This document shows positions 1 through 5,594 of a DNA stretch of 5,594 bases, one piece after another (the stretch's first letter is position 1; each line of letters opens with the position of its first letter). The stretch is from Spartobacteria bacterium (lineage in GTDB: Bacteria > Verrucomicrobiota > Verrucomicrobiia > Chthoniobacterales > Chthoniobacteraceae), in NCBI GenBank assembly GCA_025355595.1, contig JANXZI010000340.1, positions 1 through 5,594 of the forward strand, given 5' to 3'. The notes under the pieces were generated by a model, which saw only the letters and a list, made by a program, of their open reading frames with translations, was not told the DNA's origin and did not search any database. Position numbers and translations under genes: made by a program.

Positions 1-2409
1 CGGGGCAAGGGCACGGGTTTCGATCAGGTGCTCGAGCGCGTCGGTGCAGAGACGAATGCAACGACGTGGCTGGATCGCACAAACTATTTTGCCACCGTGC
101 CGGCGAATGCGCTGCCGCTGCTCGTCGAGGTGGAGGCCGACCGCATGCGCAATCTCGTGCTGAGCGAGGAGGATCGCCGACCGGAGATGGTTGTCGTGCG
201 GAATGAATTCGAGCGCGGCGAAAACGAGCCGCGCAACGCGCTCGACAAGGAGCTGTGGAGCGCCGCGTTCCAGGCGCACCCATACCACCACGACACGATC
301 GGCTGGCGCAGCGACATCGAGAGGGTGCCGATCGAAAAACTGCGCGCGTTCTACGATACATTTTACTGGCCGGACAATGCGACGGCCACGGTCATCGGCG
401 ACTTCGATCCCGCCACCGCGCTCGATGAACTCAAAAAGCACTATGGCCCGATTCCCAAGGCCCCTCACCCCATCCCGCAGATCTACACCGAGGAACCCGA
501 GCAGACGGGCCCGCGCCGCGTCATGGTGAAGCGCGGCGGAGAGCTCGGCGTCGTCGCCATCGCACACAAGATTCCCGCAGCCACGCACGCCGACTGGCCC
601 GCGGTGCAAGTCTTCAGCGCCATCCTCGCGCAGGGCAAGACGAGCCGCTGCTACCGCGCGCTCACGGACAAAAATCTCACCACCGAAGTCGCCGGGCACC
701 TCAGCTTCAACCACGACCCGTCGCTGCACATCACCACCGCCGAACTCACGCCCGGCACGAAGCACGAGGCCGCCGAGCGCGCACTCACCGCCGAGATCGA
801 GCGGATGAAAAAAGACGGCGTCACCGCCGCCGAAGTGCAGACCGCGATCTCAAAGCTGCTCGCCGAGCGCGCGTACGCACGCGACGGATCATTCGCGCAG
901 GCCGAGCAGATCAATGAGGCCATCGCCGTCGGCGACTGGACGCTCTACGTCTCGCTGGAGGAAAAATTCAAGGCCGTCACCGCCGACGACGTGAAGCGCG
1001 TGACGAACGCCTACTTCATCGAGCGGCATAGCGTCACCGGCTGGTTCGTCCCGTCGAGCGAACCCGGCGGCCCCGCGGAAAAAAAGAAGGCCGACGAAAA
1101 GCCGAAGCTCAAGGAAGTCGTCCCCGCAAAAGCCCCCGAACAGTCGCTCCCGCCGCCGACGGCCACGCACTACGCCACCACCGTCGTCCGCGAGAAAATC
1201 GCGGGTGTCGAGCTGCTCCTCTGCCGCACCGAGGTGAAGGACGCCGTGACACTCCATGCGAGCATCGCCGCGGGCGAGAACGCCGCCGCGAATCCCGCGC
1301 TTGCGCACCTCGCCGCCGCGATGATCGAGCGCGGCACCACCAAGCACGATCAATTTGTCATCGCCGACCTGCTCGAAAAAGTAGGCGTCGTCATCGAGCC
1401 GAAGGTCAACGGCGACACGCTGGAACTCGAAGTGAAACTGCTGCGCAAGGACATCCCGCTCGTCATCTCGCTGCTGGCGGAGCAACTGCGACTGCCCGCA
1501 TTTTCCGCCACGGAATTTGCGAAGGCGAAGAAGCAGTTCATCGCCGAGGCGCAGCAGACCCTCGAGGACACGGACGCGCAGGCAGCCATCGCATTTTCCC
1601 AGGCCGTCTTCCCGCCCGGCCATCCCTCACGGCGCGCGGGCATCGCGGAACTCATCGCTGCCGTCGAGAAGACGAAGGTCGCAGAAGTACGCGCATTCCA
1701 CGCCGCAAACTACGGGCCGGACAGCCTGCGCATCGCCGCTGCCGGGGATCTTGATCCCGCGGCATTCAAGGCCGAAGTCGCAAAAGCCTTCGCAGCCTGG
1801 AAGGGCGGACGCACGCCGAAGCCAGCGGACACGCCGGCAACGACAGGCAGCGAGCAGACCGTGGAGCTTCCCGACAAGTCGAGCGTGAGCGTGGTCATCG
1901 GCCAGCCGAGCGGCCTCCGCGCCACCGATCCCGACTGGATCGCGCTGAACATCGGCACCGGCATCCTCGGACGCGGTTTTACCAGCCGCCTCGTGGGCAA
2001 CGTGCGGGACCGCGAGGGCCTCACCTACGGCATCGGCGCGACGTTGGCCGGCGATTCATTCCGCACCGGCGCGTGGTACACGAAGGCGACCTTTGCGCCC
2101 GCACTGCTGGAGCGCGGCCTCGAAAGCACACGCCGCGAGATCCAGTCGTGGTGGGAAAAAGGCATCACCGCCGCGGAACTCGAATACCGCAAGAGCGCCG
2201 CCGCGGGGCAGTTCACCGTCGCGCTCGAGACCTCGCACGGACTCGCCGAGCAGCTCCTGCGCTGCGCCGAGCGCGGTCTCGACATCGCGTGGCTGGATGA
2301 ATTCCCCGCGAAGGTGCGCGCGCTCACCGTCGAGCAGGTGAACGCCGCGGTGAAAAAGTACCTCGATCCCGCGAAGATGGCCACGGTGAAGGCCGGCACG
2401 CTGAAGTAG
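1..2409 (+). CDS. M16 (insulinase-family) zinc metallopeptidase, two-half fusion, 5' end missing
   Basis: This is the C-terminal 802 residues of a peptidase of the M16 family (pitrilysin, processing-peptidase and PqqL relatives). Such enzymes degrade peptides or small proteins and usually act in the periplasm or envelope in Gram-negative bacteria. The frame is open from base 1, so the GTG at 28 is not the real start. The first visible residues (GFDQVLERVGAETNATTWLD) normally follow shortly after the HxxEH zinc motif, so that motif and any signal peptide lie off the left edge. Counting from codon 1, the third zinc ligand is visible as E69 in VVRNEFERGENEP. A Lys/Pro/Ala-rich linker (about residues 353-387) joins the halves. 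The second half (about 395-800) has no HxxEH but keeps the conserved Arg-x6-Tyr pair (R669 and Y676, in VRDREGLTYG) that helps form the substrate site in M16B enzymes. Active and inactive halves are therefore fused in one chain. The family is sure; the substrate is unknown. Confidence 0.95.
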   Translation, partial: RGKGTGFDQVLERVGAETNATTWLDRTNYFATVPANALPLLVEVEADRMRNLVLSEEDRRPEMVVVRNEFERGENEPRNALDKELWSAAFQAHPYHHDTIGWRSDIERVPIEKLRAFYDTFYWPDNATATVIGDFDPATALDELKKHYGPIPKAPHPIPQIYTEEPEQTGPRRVMVKRGGELGVVAIAHKIPAATHADWPAVQVFSAILAQGKTSRCYRALTDKNLTTEVAGHLSFNHDPSLHITTAELTPGTKHEAAERALTAEIERMKKDGVTAAEVQTAISKLLAERAYARDGSFAQAEQINEAIAVGDWTLYVSLEEKFKAVTADDVKRVTNAYFIERHSVTGWFVPSSEPGGPAEKKKADEKPKLKEVVPAKAPEQSLPPPTATHYATTVVREKIAGVELLLCRTEVKDAVTLHASIAAGENAAANPALAHLAAAMIERGTTKHDQFVIADLLEKVGVVIEPKVNGDTLELEVKLLRKDIPLVISLLAEQLRLPAFSATEFAKAKKQFIAEAQQTLEDTDAQAAIAFSQAVFPPGHPSRRAGIAELIAAVEKTKVAEVRAFHAANYGPDSLRIAAAGDLDPAAFKAEVAKAFAAWKGGRTPKPADTPATTGSEQTVELPDKSSVSVVIGQPSGLRATDPDWIALNIGTGILGRGFTSRLVGNVRDREGLTYGIGATLAGDSFRTGAWYTKATFAPALLERGLESTRREIQSWWEKGITAAELEYRKSAAAGQFTVALETSHGLAEQLLRCAERGLDIAWLDEFPAKVRALTVEQVNAAVKKYLDPAKMATVKAGTLK

Positions 2410-2417
2410 GGGCAGCC

Positions 2418-3662
2418 TCAGAAAGGCATCCAGCCGAGGGCAAACACACGGTCGAGGAACCACGCGAGGCCGAGCAGCGCGACGACGACGCTGATCGCGA
2501 TCTTCGCGCGCGGGCCGTGCTTCCATTTTGCGAGCGCGAGCGAGAGCGGCAGCAGCGCGAGCACGACGGCAAGCTGGCCCGCTTCGACGCCGAGGTTGAA
2601 AACCACGAGGCACTTCGCCTTTGCGTCCACCGGCAGTTTCTGTGGATCGAGCGTGTTCGCGAAACCGAAGCCGTGGATGAGGCCGAAGAAAAATGTGAGC
2701 ATCCACCGATGGCTGAATTCGCGACGCCACAGATTTTCCACGGCGACATATATGATCGTGACCGCGATGGAGGACTCGATAAACCGTGTCGGCAGCGTCA
2801 CGACACCGAACGCCGCCAGCAGCAGCGTGATGCTGTGGGCGATGGTGAACGACGTGACGATGGCCACGAGCGGCCGCAGCCGGCTCACCACGAGCAGCGC
2901 GAGCAGGAAGCACAGGTGATCGTAGCCGGTGAGGATGTGCCCGACGCCCATCTTGAAATGATCCCAGACGGGCGAACTGTCCGCATTCGAGCGATGCGGC
3001 GCAGTCTGCGCTGTGCCTGCGGGCTTCGATTTTTCGGCAGGACGCGACTGCGTTTTCGTCGCGGTGGCCGGAGCATTCGGATCGGCAAAGGCGACATCGA
3101 AAAGAAAATCCGGATCGATGATCGTGAAGATAACCTCGGTCGTCTGCCCGCGATATTCGAAGACTCCGAGCACACTGTGCCGCTCGCCAAACGTGCGGAA
3201 GATGTCGAAGCTGATCGCCACCGTCTTCAGCGGCGCGGCGAGCGGCTGGTCGAAGCCGAACGACACGAGCGCCTCATTCGTATGCCACGCCGCAGCGGGA
3301 ATCGGATCGGGCGCATCGAGCGGCCAGAAGGGATCCTTCGCCGCGCCGAGACCGGTCGCCGCAAGATCCACCTCGATGGCGACACGCTCGCGGAAAAATT
3401 TCTGGATCGCTGGCGTCGCACGCTGCAGTTCCTCGCGGCTCAGGCCACCGTCGCGATTTGCATCGAGACCCGGCACGATTCGCTGGAGCGTGAAAATGTC
3501 GCAGGTGAGGCGGACTTCGAGACGGTCGGAAAAAATGCGGACACGCGCATAGCTCGTGTCCGTCGTGTGCGCGAGTGCGTTCGTCGCAAGCGCGAAAAAT
3601 ATGAGCGCGATGGCATGCAGCAAAGCGCGGGATGAGCGCTCCACGCGCGGACCGATGCTCAT
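2418..3662 (-). CDS. HupE/UreJ-family membrane protein with N-terminal extracytoplasmic domain and EF-hand
   Basis: This gene encodes 414 residues. Residues 1-31 form a signal peptide: basic start, hydrophobic core ALLHAIALIFFALA, likely cleavage after NALA. A mostly beta-rich extracytoplasmic domain (about 32-195) follows and carries one canonical EF-hand loop, D67 to E78 (DANRDGGLSREE), a probable calcium site. A Pro/Ala/Lys-rich linker (about 195-231) leads to a C-terminal multi-pass domain (about 232-410) typical of HupE/UreJ proteins: GHILTGYDHL (241-250), FTIAHSITL (272-280), FGLIHGFGFA (326-335) and FNLGVEAGQL (355-364). H242, D248, H249, H276, H330 and E360 lie in or beside membrane segments and could bind metal. 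Classical HupE and UreJ members are tied to nickel or cobalt uptake. No hydrogenase, urease or cobalamin gene is visible here, so the substrate is open. I chose the ATG at 3662 because a GGAAGGTG ribosome site precedes it and the signal peptide starts there. Upstream in-frame codons do not look like protein. Confidence 0.93.
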   Translation of the reverse strand: MSIGPRVERSSRALLHAIALIFFALATNALAHTTDTSYARVRIFSDRLEVRLTCDIFTLQRIVPGLDANRDGGLSREELQRATPAIQKFFRERVAIEVDLAATGLGAAKDPFWPLDAPDPIPAAAWHTNEALVSFGFDQPLAAPLKTVAISFDIFRTFGERHSVLGVFEYRGQTTEVIFTIIDPDFLFDVAFADPNAPATATKTQSRPAEKSKPAGTAQTAPHRSNADSSPVWDHFKMGVGHILTGYDHLCFLLALLVVSRLRPLVAIVTSFTIAHSITLLLAAFGVVTLPTRFIESSIAVTIIYVAVENLWRREFSHRWMLTFFFGLIHGFGFANTLDPQKLPVDAKAKCLVVFNLGVEAGQLAVVLALLPLSLALAKWKHGPRAKIAISVVVALLGLAWFLDRVFALGWMPF

Positions 3663-3790
3663 TTCGCCACCTTCCGCACGATCCACGTTCGCGGGTACCG
3701 CACAAATTCGCCGTCCATCGGCCCGCTGACGGCGCAGCAGGAGCCGCCGCCGATGGCAGCGGGCAGGCAAAGCGGGCGGGGCGATTTCAT
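3659..3790 (-). CDS. Probable 43-residue small protein, ATGA-coupled to the HupE/UreJ-family gene
   Basis: I do not recognise this product. The ORF begins at ATG 3790 (MKSPRPLCLP...) and ends ...YPRTWIVRKVAK with a TGA that overlaps the HupE-like start codon as ATGA. Two things support real coding. The overlap is of the classic coupling type, and about 36 of the 43 codons end in G or C, as in the neighbouring genes. The peptide has a Cys-rich middle (GGGSCCA; C8, C19, C20) and a basic tail. It has no signal peptide, lipobox or membrane segment. No clear ribosome site precedes the ATG, and a shorter start at residue 25 (MDGEF...) is possible. The frame also stays open far upstream, antisense to pilC, but that part is a shadow of the other gene. 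The ORF could be a leader peptide for the downstream gene, a small accessory protein, or a chance frame in GC-rich DNA. Confidence 0.45.
   Translation of the reverse strand: MKSPRPLCLPAAIGGGSCCAVSGPMDGEFVRYPRTWIVRKVAK
3668..3675 (-). promoter_or_regulatory. Ribosome binding site of the HupE/UreJ-family gene
   Basis: On the minus strand GGAAGGTG lies five bases before the ATG at 3662. It is the only good Shine-Dalgarno match near this gene and supports that start over the GTG 67 codons upstream in the same frame. It sits inside the last codons of the small upstream ORF, as expected for translationally coupled genes. Confidence 0.7.
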
Positions 3791-3845
3791 GTTCGGAATC
3801 CGAGTAATCGAAACGGCGTGTCCGCCAAAGAAAAATAGACTTTGC

Positions 3846-3866
3846 CGGGTGGAAAACGTCCACCCG
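3846..3866. promoter_or_regulatory. 8-bp inverted repeat in the divergent intergenic region
   Basis: CGGGTGGA (3846-3853) and TCCACCCG (3859-3866) are perfect reverse complements separated by the five bases AAACG. The dyad lies 56 bases upstream of the small ORF start (minus strand) and about 100 bases upstream of the sigma-54-like promoter. It could be a regulator binding site serving either direction. It could also be a hairpin in the leader of the minus-strand transcript: on that strand it is followed about ten bases later by a T-rich run (3831-3835 read as T). That gap is too long for a standard terminator. Function is not shown by the sequence. Confidence 0.4.
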
Positions 3867-3966
3867 CAGCGGCCCCGGATGAGCCAGGTATGATGTGCGC
3901 CGTTAGGGAAATTGCCGGTCTGCCATAGCGAGTCGCGCCAGAATCCCCACAGTTTTGCGGCCAAGT

Positions 3967-3982
3967 TGGCACTGCCATTGCT
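3967..3982 (+). promoter_or_regulatory. Candidate sigma-54 (-24/-12) promoter of pilC
   Basis: TGGCACTGCCATTGCT matches the sigma-54 consensus TGGCACG-N4-TTGCW at every defined position except the last base of the -24 box (T for G). The key GG (3968-3969) and GC (3980-3981) are exactly ten bases apart, as the family requires. Transcription would start near 3993, one to three bases before the pilC ATG at 3995. Pilus genes are known sigma-54 targets in several bacteria, which fits the downstream gene. A sigma-54 promoter would also need an upstream activator site. The same bases contain a TGGCA-C-TGCCA palindrome that offers another reading (see findings). Confidence 0.55.
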
Positions 3983-3994
3983 ACCCTCACGGGC

Positions 3995-5212
3995 ATGCTC
4001 ACCTTTGCCTACCAAGCCCGCGACTCTTCCGGAAAAATTTCCAATGGCGTCCAAGAGGGACTCAACGAGGACAACGCTGTGAATGCGCTGATGGCGCGCG
4101 GCCTGCTCGTGCTGTCCATCCAGCAAAAGGGCGCCAGCAAGATGGTCCGCGCCAAGGCGAAGGTGCCGGATGCGGATCTCGTGATGTTCACGCGCATGCT
4201 CGCGACGATGGTGGATGCGGGGCTGCCGCTCGTGGGCGCGCTCACCGCACTTTTCGAGCAGGCCTGCCCGAAGAAACAGGCCGGCCTGCGCCGCGTGATC
4301 GGCGAGATCACGGCCTACGTGCAGGAGGGCTCGACGTTCAACGACGCGATCAGCAAGCATCCGAAAGTTTTTTCCCGCCTCTACATCTCGATGGTGAAGG
4401 CCGGTGAGTCCGGCGGCATGCTCTCCGAGGTGCTCGATCGTCTCGCCGGATTCCTCGAAGCCTCGTCGCGGCTGACGAAGAAGGTGAAATCCGCGATGAC
4501 CTACCCGGTGATCGTCATCTGCATCGCGATGGCGATCACGATTTTCCTCATCGTAAAAGTCGTGCCGGTCTTCGGCAGCATCTTCGCCGACTTCGGCGCG
4601 AAGCTCCCCGCGCCCACGCAGTTCCTGATCGATCTTTCGTCCTTCATGCGGAACTACTGGTACTACCTGATCGGGGGCGTGGTCGGCATTTTCTACGGCA
4701 TCCGCACATGGGTGAATAGCGAGAAGGGCGCGGAAACTTGGGACAAGTGGAAGCTGAAGCTGCCCGTCTTCGGCCCGCTCATTCACAAGATTTGCATGAG
4801 CCGTTTTGCGCGAACCTTTGCGCAGCTCATCCGCTCGGGTGTGCCGATCCTCGAAGTGATGCAGATCGTCGGCGACACCTCGGGCAACAGCGTCGTCACT
4901 CGCGCCATCAAGGCCGTCTCACTCGATGTCGAGAAAGGCGATCACCTCACCGCTTCGCTGAACCGTCAGGCGATCTTCCCACCGATGATGCTGCGCATGG
5001 TCGCCGCCGGCGAGAGCACGGGCAAGATTGACTCGATGCTCGAAAAGATCGCGGACTTCTGGGACGAGGAAATCGAGGCCATGCTCTCGGCGCTCACCTC
5101 GCTGCTTGAGCCCCTGCTCATCGTGGTTCTCGGCGTGATCGTCGGCGGCATCGTCATCGCGATGTTCCTCCCGATCTTCAAGCTGAGCGACATCGTCTCA
5201 GCGAACAAGTAG
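3995..5212 (+). CDS. pilC: PilC/GspF-family inner-membrane platform protein (type IV pilus / type II secretion)
   Basis: This complete 405-residue gene has the usual length and layout of PilC/GspF. These polytopic inner-membrane proteins form the platform linking the assembly ATPase (PilB/GspE) to pilin or pseudopilin extension. The N-terminus (MLTFAYQARDSSGK) is the normal family start. Two T2SSF repeats are visible. The first, about 62-190, has FTRMLATMVDAGLPL and MVKAGESGGMLSEVLDRL; the second, about 265-392, has FARTFAQLIRSGVPILEVM and MVAAGESTGKIDSMLEKI. Membrane segments fall at about 170-193, 221-239 and 372-395. The stretches FGAKLPAPTQF and the C-terminal IVGGIVIAMFLPIFKL favour PilC over GspF. 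No ribosome site precedes the ATG, so translation may be leaderless or weakly initiated. The usual partners (assembly ATPase, PilT, pilins, PilM-Q) are not adjacent: the gene stands alone between two minus-strand genes with its own promoter candidate and terminator. A GspF role in a secretion or pseudopilus system cannot be excluded. Confidence 0.95.
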   Translation: MLTFAYQARDSSGKISNGVQEGLNEDNAVNALMARGLLVLSIQQKGASKMVRAKAKVPDADLVMFTRMLATMVDAGLPLVGALTALFEQACPKKQAGLRRVIGEITAYVQEGSTFNDAISKHPKVFSRLYISMVKAGESGGMLSEVLDRLAGFLEASSRLTKKVKSAMTYPVIVICIAMAITIFLIVKVVPVFGSIFADFGAKLPAPTQFLIDLSSFMRNYWYYLIGGVVGIFYGIRTWVNSEKGAETWDKWKLKLPVFGPLIHKICMSRFARTFAQLIRSGVPILEVMQIVGDTSGNSVVTRAIKAVSLDVEKGDHLTASLNRQAIFPPMMLRMVAAGESTGKIDSMLEKIADFWDEEIEAMLSALTSLLEPLLIVVLGVIVGGIVIAMFLPIFKLSDIVSANK

Positions 5213-5594
5213 TCCGCCCGTCACCAGCAACGCTCCATAGGCGAGCCCGGCGAAAGCCGCGGCTCGCCAGCGTTTTTCCGAGGCACTCACCCACGAGATC
5301 TGATTCCGCAAAGTGTAAGGCATTCCGACCCAGAACATGCCGAGCACGATCCACGCGTAGGTGAGCGCGACAAGCGCGAGGCGGATTTTCTCCGGACGCA
5401 AAAATGCCGACTCCAGCAGCGGCTCGGCGACGAGGAGCGCACATGCTCCGAGAGCGCGCGCGGCGAGGAAATCCGGGACGAAGGCGATGGCCAGTGCCGC
5501 CGCGATCGGTGTCGCGATCAGCACCGTGTTCCGCCACGGATCGAAGTCACCGAGGTCCATCATCCGCACGAGGAAGAAAAACCACGCGCCCGCG
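5198..5594 (-). CDS. Multi-pass membrane protein of unknown function, 5' end beyond window
   Basis: I do not recognise the family. The last 131 residues are visible. The frame is open to the right edge, where it reads AGAWFFFLVRMMDLGDFDPW. A GTG at 5569 and ATGs at 5563 and 5560 could be starts, but none has a purine-rich ribosome site, and the hydrophobic WFFFLV just before them looks like the end of another membrane helix. I therefore treat the gene as partial. Counting from the first complete codon at the edge, hydrophobic segments lie at about 22-39, 42-62, 70-93 and 109-130. The loop between the last two contains RNQISWVSASEKRW. No catalytic or binding motif is evident. The stop (TGA at 5198-5200) lies inside pilC, giving a 15-base convergent overlap, and the pilC terminator sits within its codons. 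It could be a small integral membrane protein or the C-terminal part of a larger one. Confidence 0.75.
   Translation of the reverse strand, partial: AGAWFFFLVRMMDLGDFDPWRNTVLIATPIAAALAIAFVPDFLAARALGACALLVAEPLLESAFLRPEKIRLALVALTYAWIVLGMFWVGMPYTLRNQISWVSASEKRWRAAAFAGLAYGALLVTGGLLVR
5229..5277 (+). terminator. Intrinsic terminator of pilC, inside the convergent coding sequence
   Basis: GGCGAGCC (5240-5247) pairs with GGCTCGCC (5261-5268). The inner CGGC (5248-5251) pairs with GCCG (5256-5259) across a GAAA tetraloop, leaving C5260 bulged. AACGCT (5229-5234) can also pair with AGCGTT (5269-5274), with a five-base bulge, which brings the stem up to the TTTTT run at 5273-5277. It begins 17 bases after the pilC stop codon and has the T run only on the plus-strand side, so it should stop pilC transcription and not that of the opposing gene. 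The whole structure lies in codons of the convergent membrane protein gene. Confidence 0.8.

Noticed and set aside
889..1623. 244-codon minus-strand open frame inside the M16 peptidase gene
   Set aside because: It is a compositional shadow of a well-supported gene, with a low-complexity Arg/Gly/Asp/Leu product and no ribosome site or domain.
2401..2421. Weak inverted repeat CTGA...TCAG spanning the two convergent stops
   Set aside because: It has only four perfect outer pairs with a mismatch, and no T run on either strand.
2517..3635. 372-codon open frame on the plus strand across the HupE-like gene
   Set aside because: It is antisense to a gene with clear family motifs. The product is Arg/Glu/His-rich with no recognisable domain, which is typical of a shadow frame in GC-rich DNA.
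3826..3844. CAAAG...CTTTG inverted repeat beside the T-rich run
   Set aside because: A five-base, AT-rich stem with a nine-base loop is too weak to call a terminator or operator by itself.
3663..3863. N-terminal extension of the HupE-like gene to a GTG at 3863
   Set aside because: The extra 67 residues are Arg-rich and unlike a protein start. A good ribosome site and signal peptide mark the ATG at 3662, and the small ORF uses this stretch in another frame.
3889..3894. TATGAT as a sigma-70 -10 box for pilC
   Set aside because: There is no acceptable -35 element at 16-18 bases upstream and no extended -10 TG, so it is likely chance.
3787..4002. 71-codon minus-strand open frame in the divergent region, ending in ATGA with the small ORF start
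   Set aside because: It has no ribosome site, overlaps the pilC start and its promoter candidate, and has no recognisable features. The ATGA overlap alone is weak support.
3791..4786. Upstream part of a 375-codon minus-strand open frame that runs antisense to pilC and ends at 3659
   Set aside because: Its product is an Arg/His/Asp-rich shadow of pilC. Only the last 43 codons, outside pilC, look like coding DNA and are listed separately.

Overview
The window is GC-rich bacterial chromosomal DNA, and third codon positions are mostly G or C. It holds four clear protein-coding genes: two cut by the window edges and two complete. There is also one probable small gene and a few regulatory signals. 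I see no tRNA, rRNA, CRISPR array, insertion sequence or phage gene. The gene set suggests a Gram-negative-type bacterium with an outer envelope. It consists of a two-half M16 zinc peptidase, a HupE/UreJ-type membrane protein with an EF-hand, and a PilC-type pilus or secretion platform protein. The high GC and this combination would fit the Verrucomicrobiota or a related group, but that is a weak inference without a marker gene.

Layout. Positions 1-2409 (+) hold the 3' part of an M16 (insulinase-family) metallopeptidase; the HxxEH zinc motif lies upstream of the window. Only 8 bases separate its stop from the stop of the convergent HupE/UreJ-family gene (2418-3662, -). The start of that gene overlaps by ATGA a probable 43-codon ORF (3659-3790, -), so the two look like a small translationally coupled operon. 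The divergent intergenic region (3791-3994, about 200 bases) carries an 8-bp inverted repeat and, right before the next gene, a strong match to a sigma-54 (-24/-12) promoter. A complete pilC/gspF-family gene follows (3995-5212, +). It ends 15 bases inside a convergent multi-pass membrane protein gene that runs off the right edge (5198-5594, -). A well-formed intrinsic terminator for pilC (5229-5277) is embedded in the coding sequence of that convergent gene.

How the genes work together. No single pathway joins them. The peptidase and the HupE-like protein are probably envelope functions, PilC is the inner-membrane platform of a type IV pilus or type II secretion-like machine, and the last gene is an unrecognised membrane protein. 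Orientation alternates (+, -, +, -), so these are separate transcription units packed tail to tail. I do not see a convincing new defence or mobile system. The points most worth a second look are the sigma-54-like promoter that would make pilC almost leaderless, the small ORF coupled to the HupE-like gene, and the terminator inside a neighbouring coding sequence.
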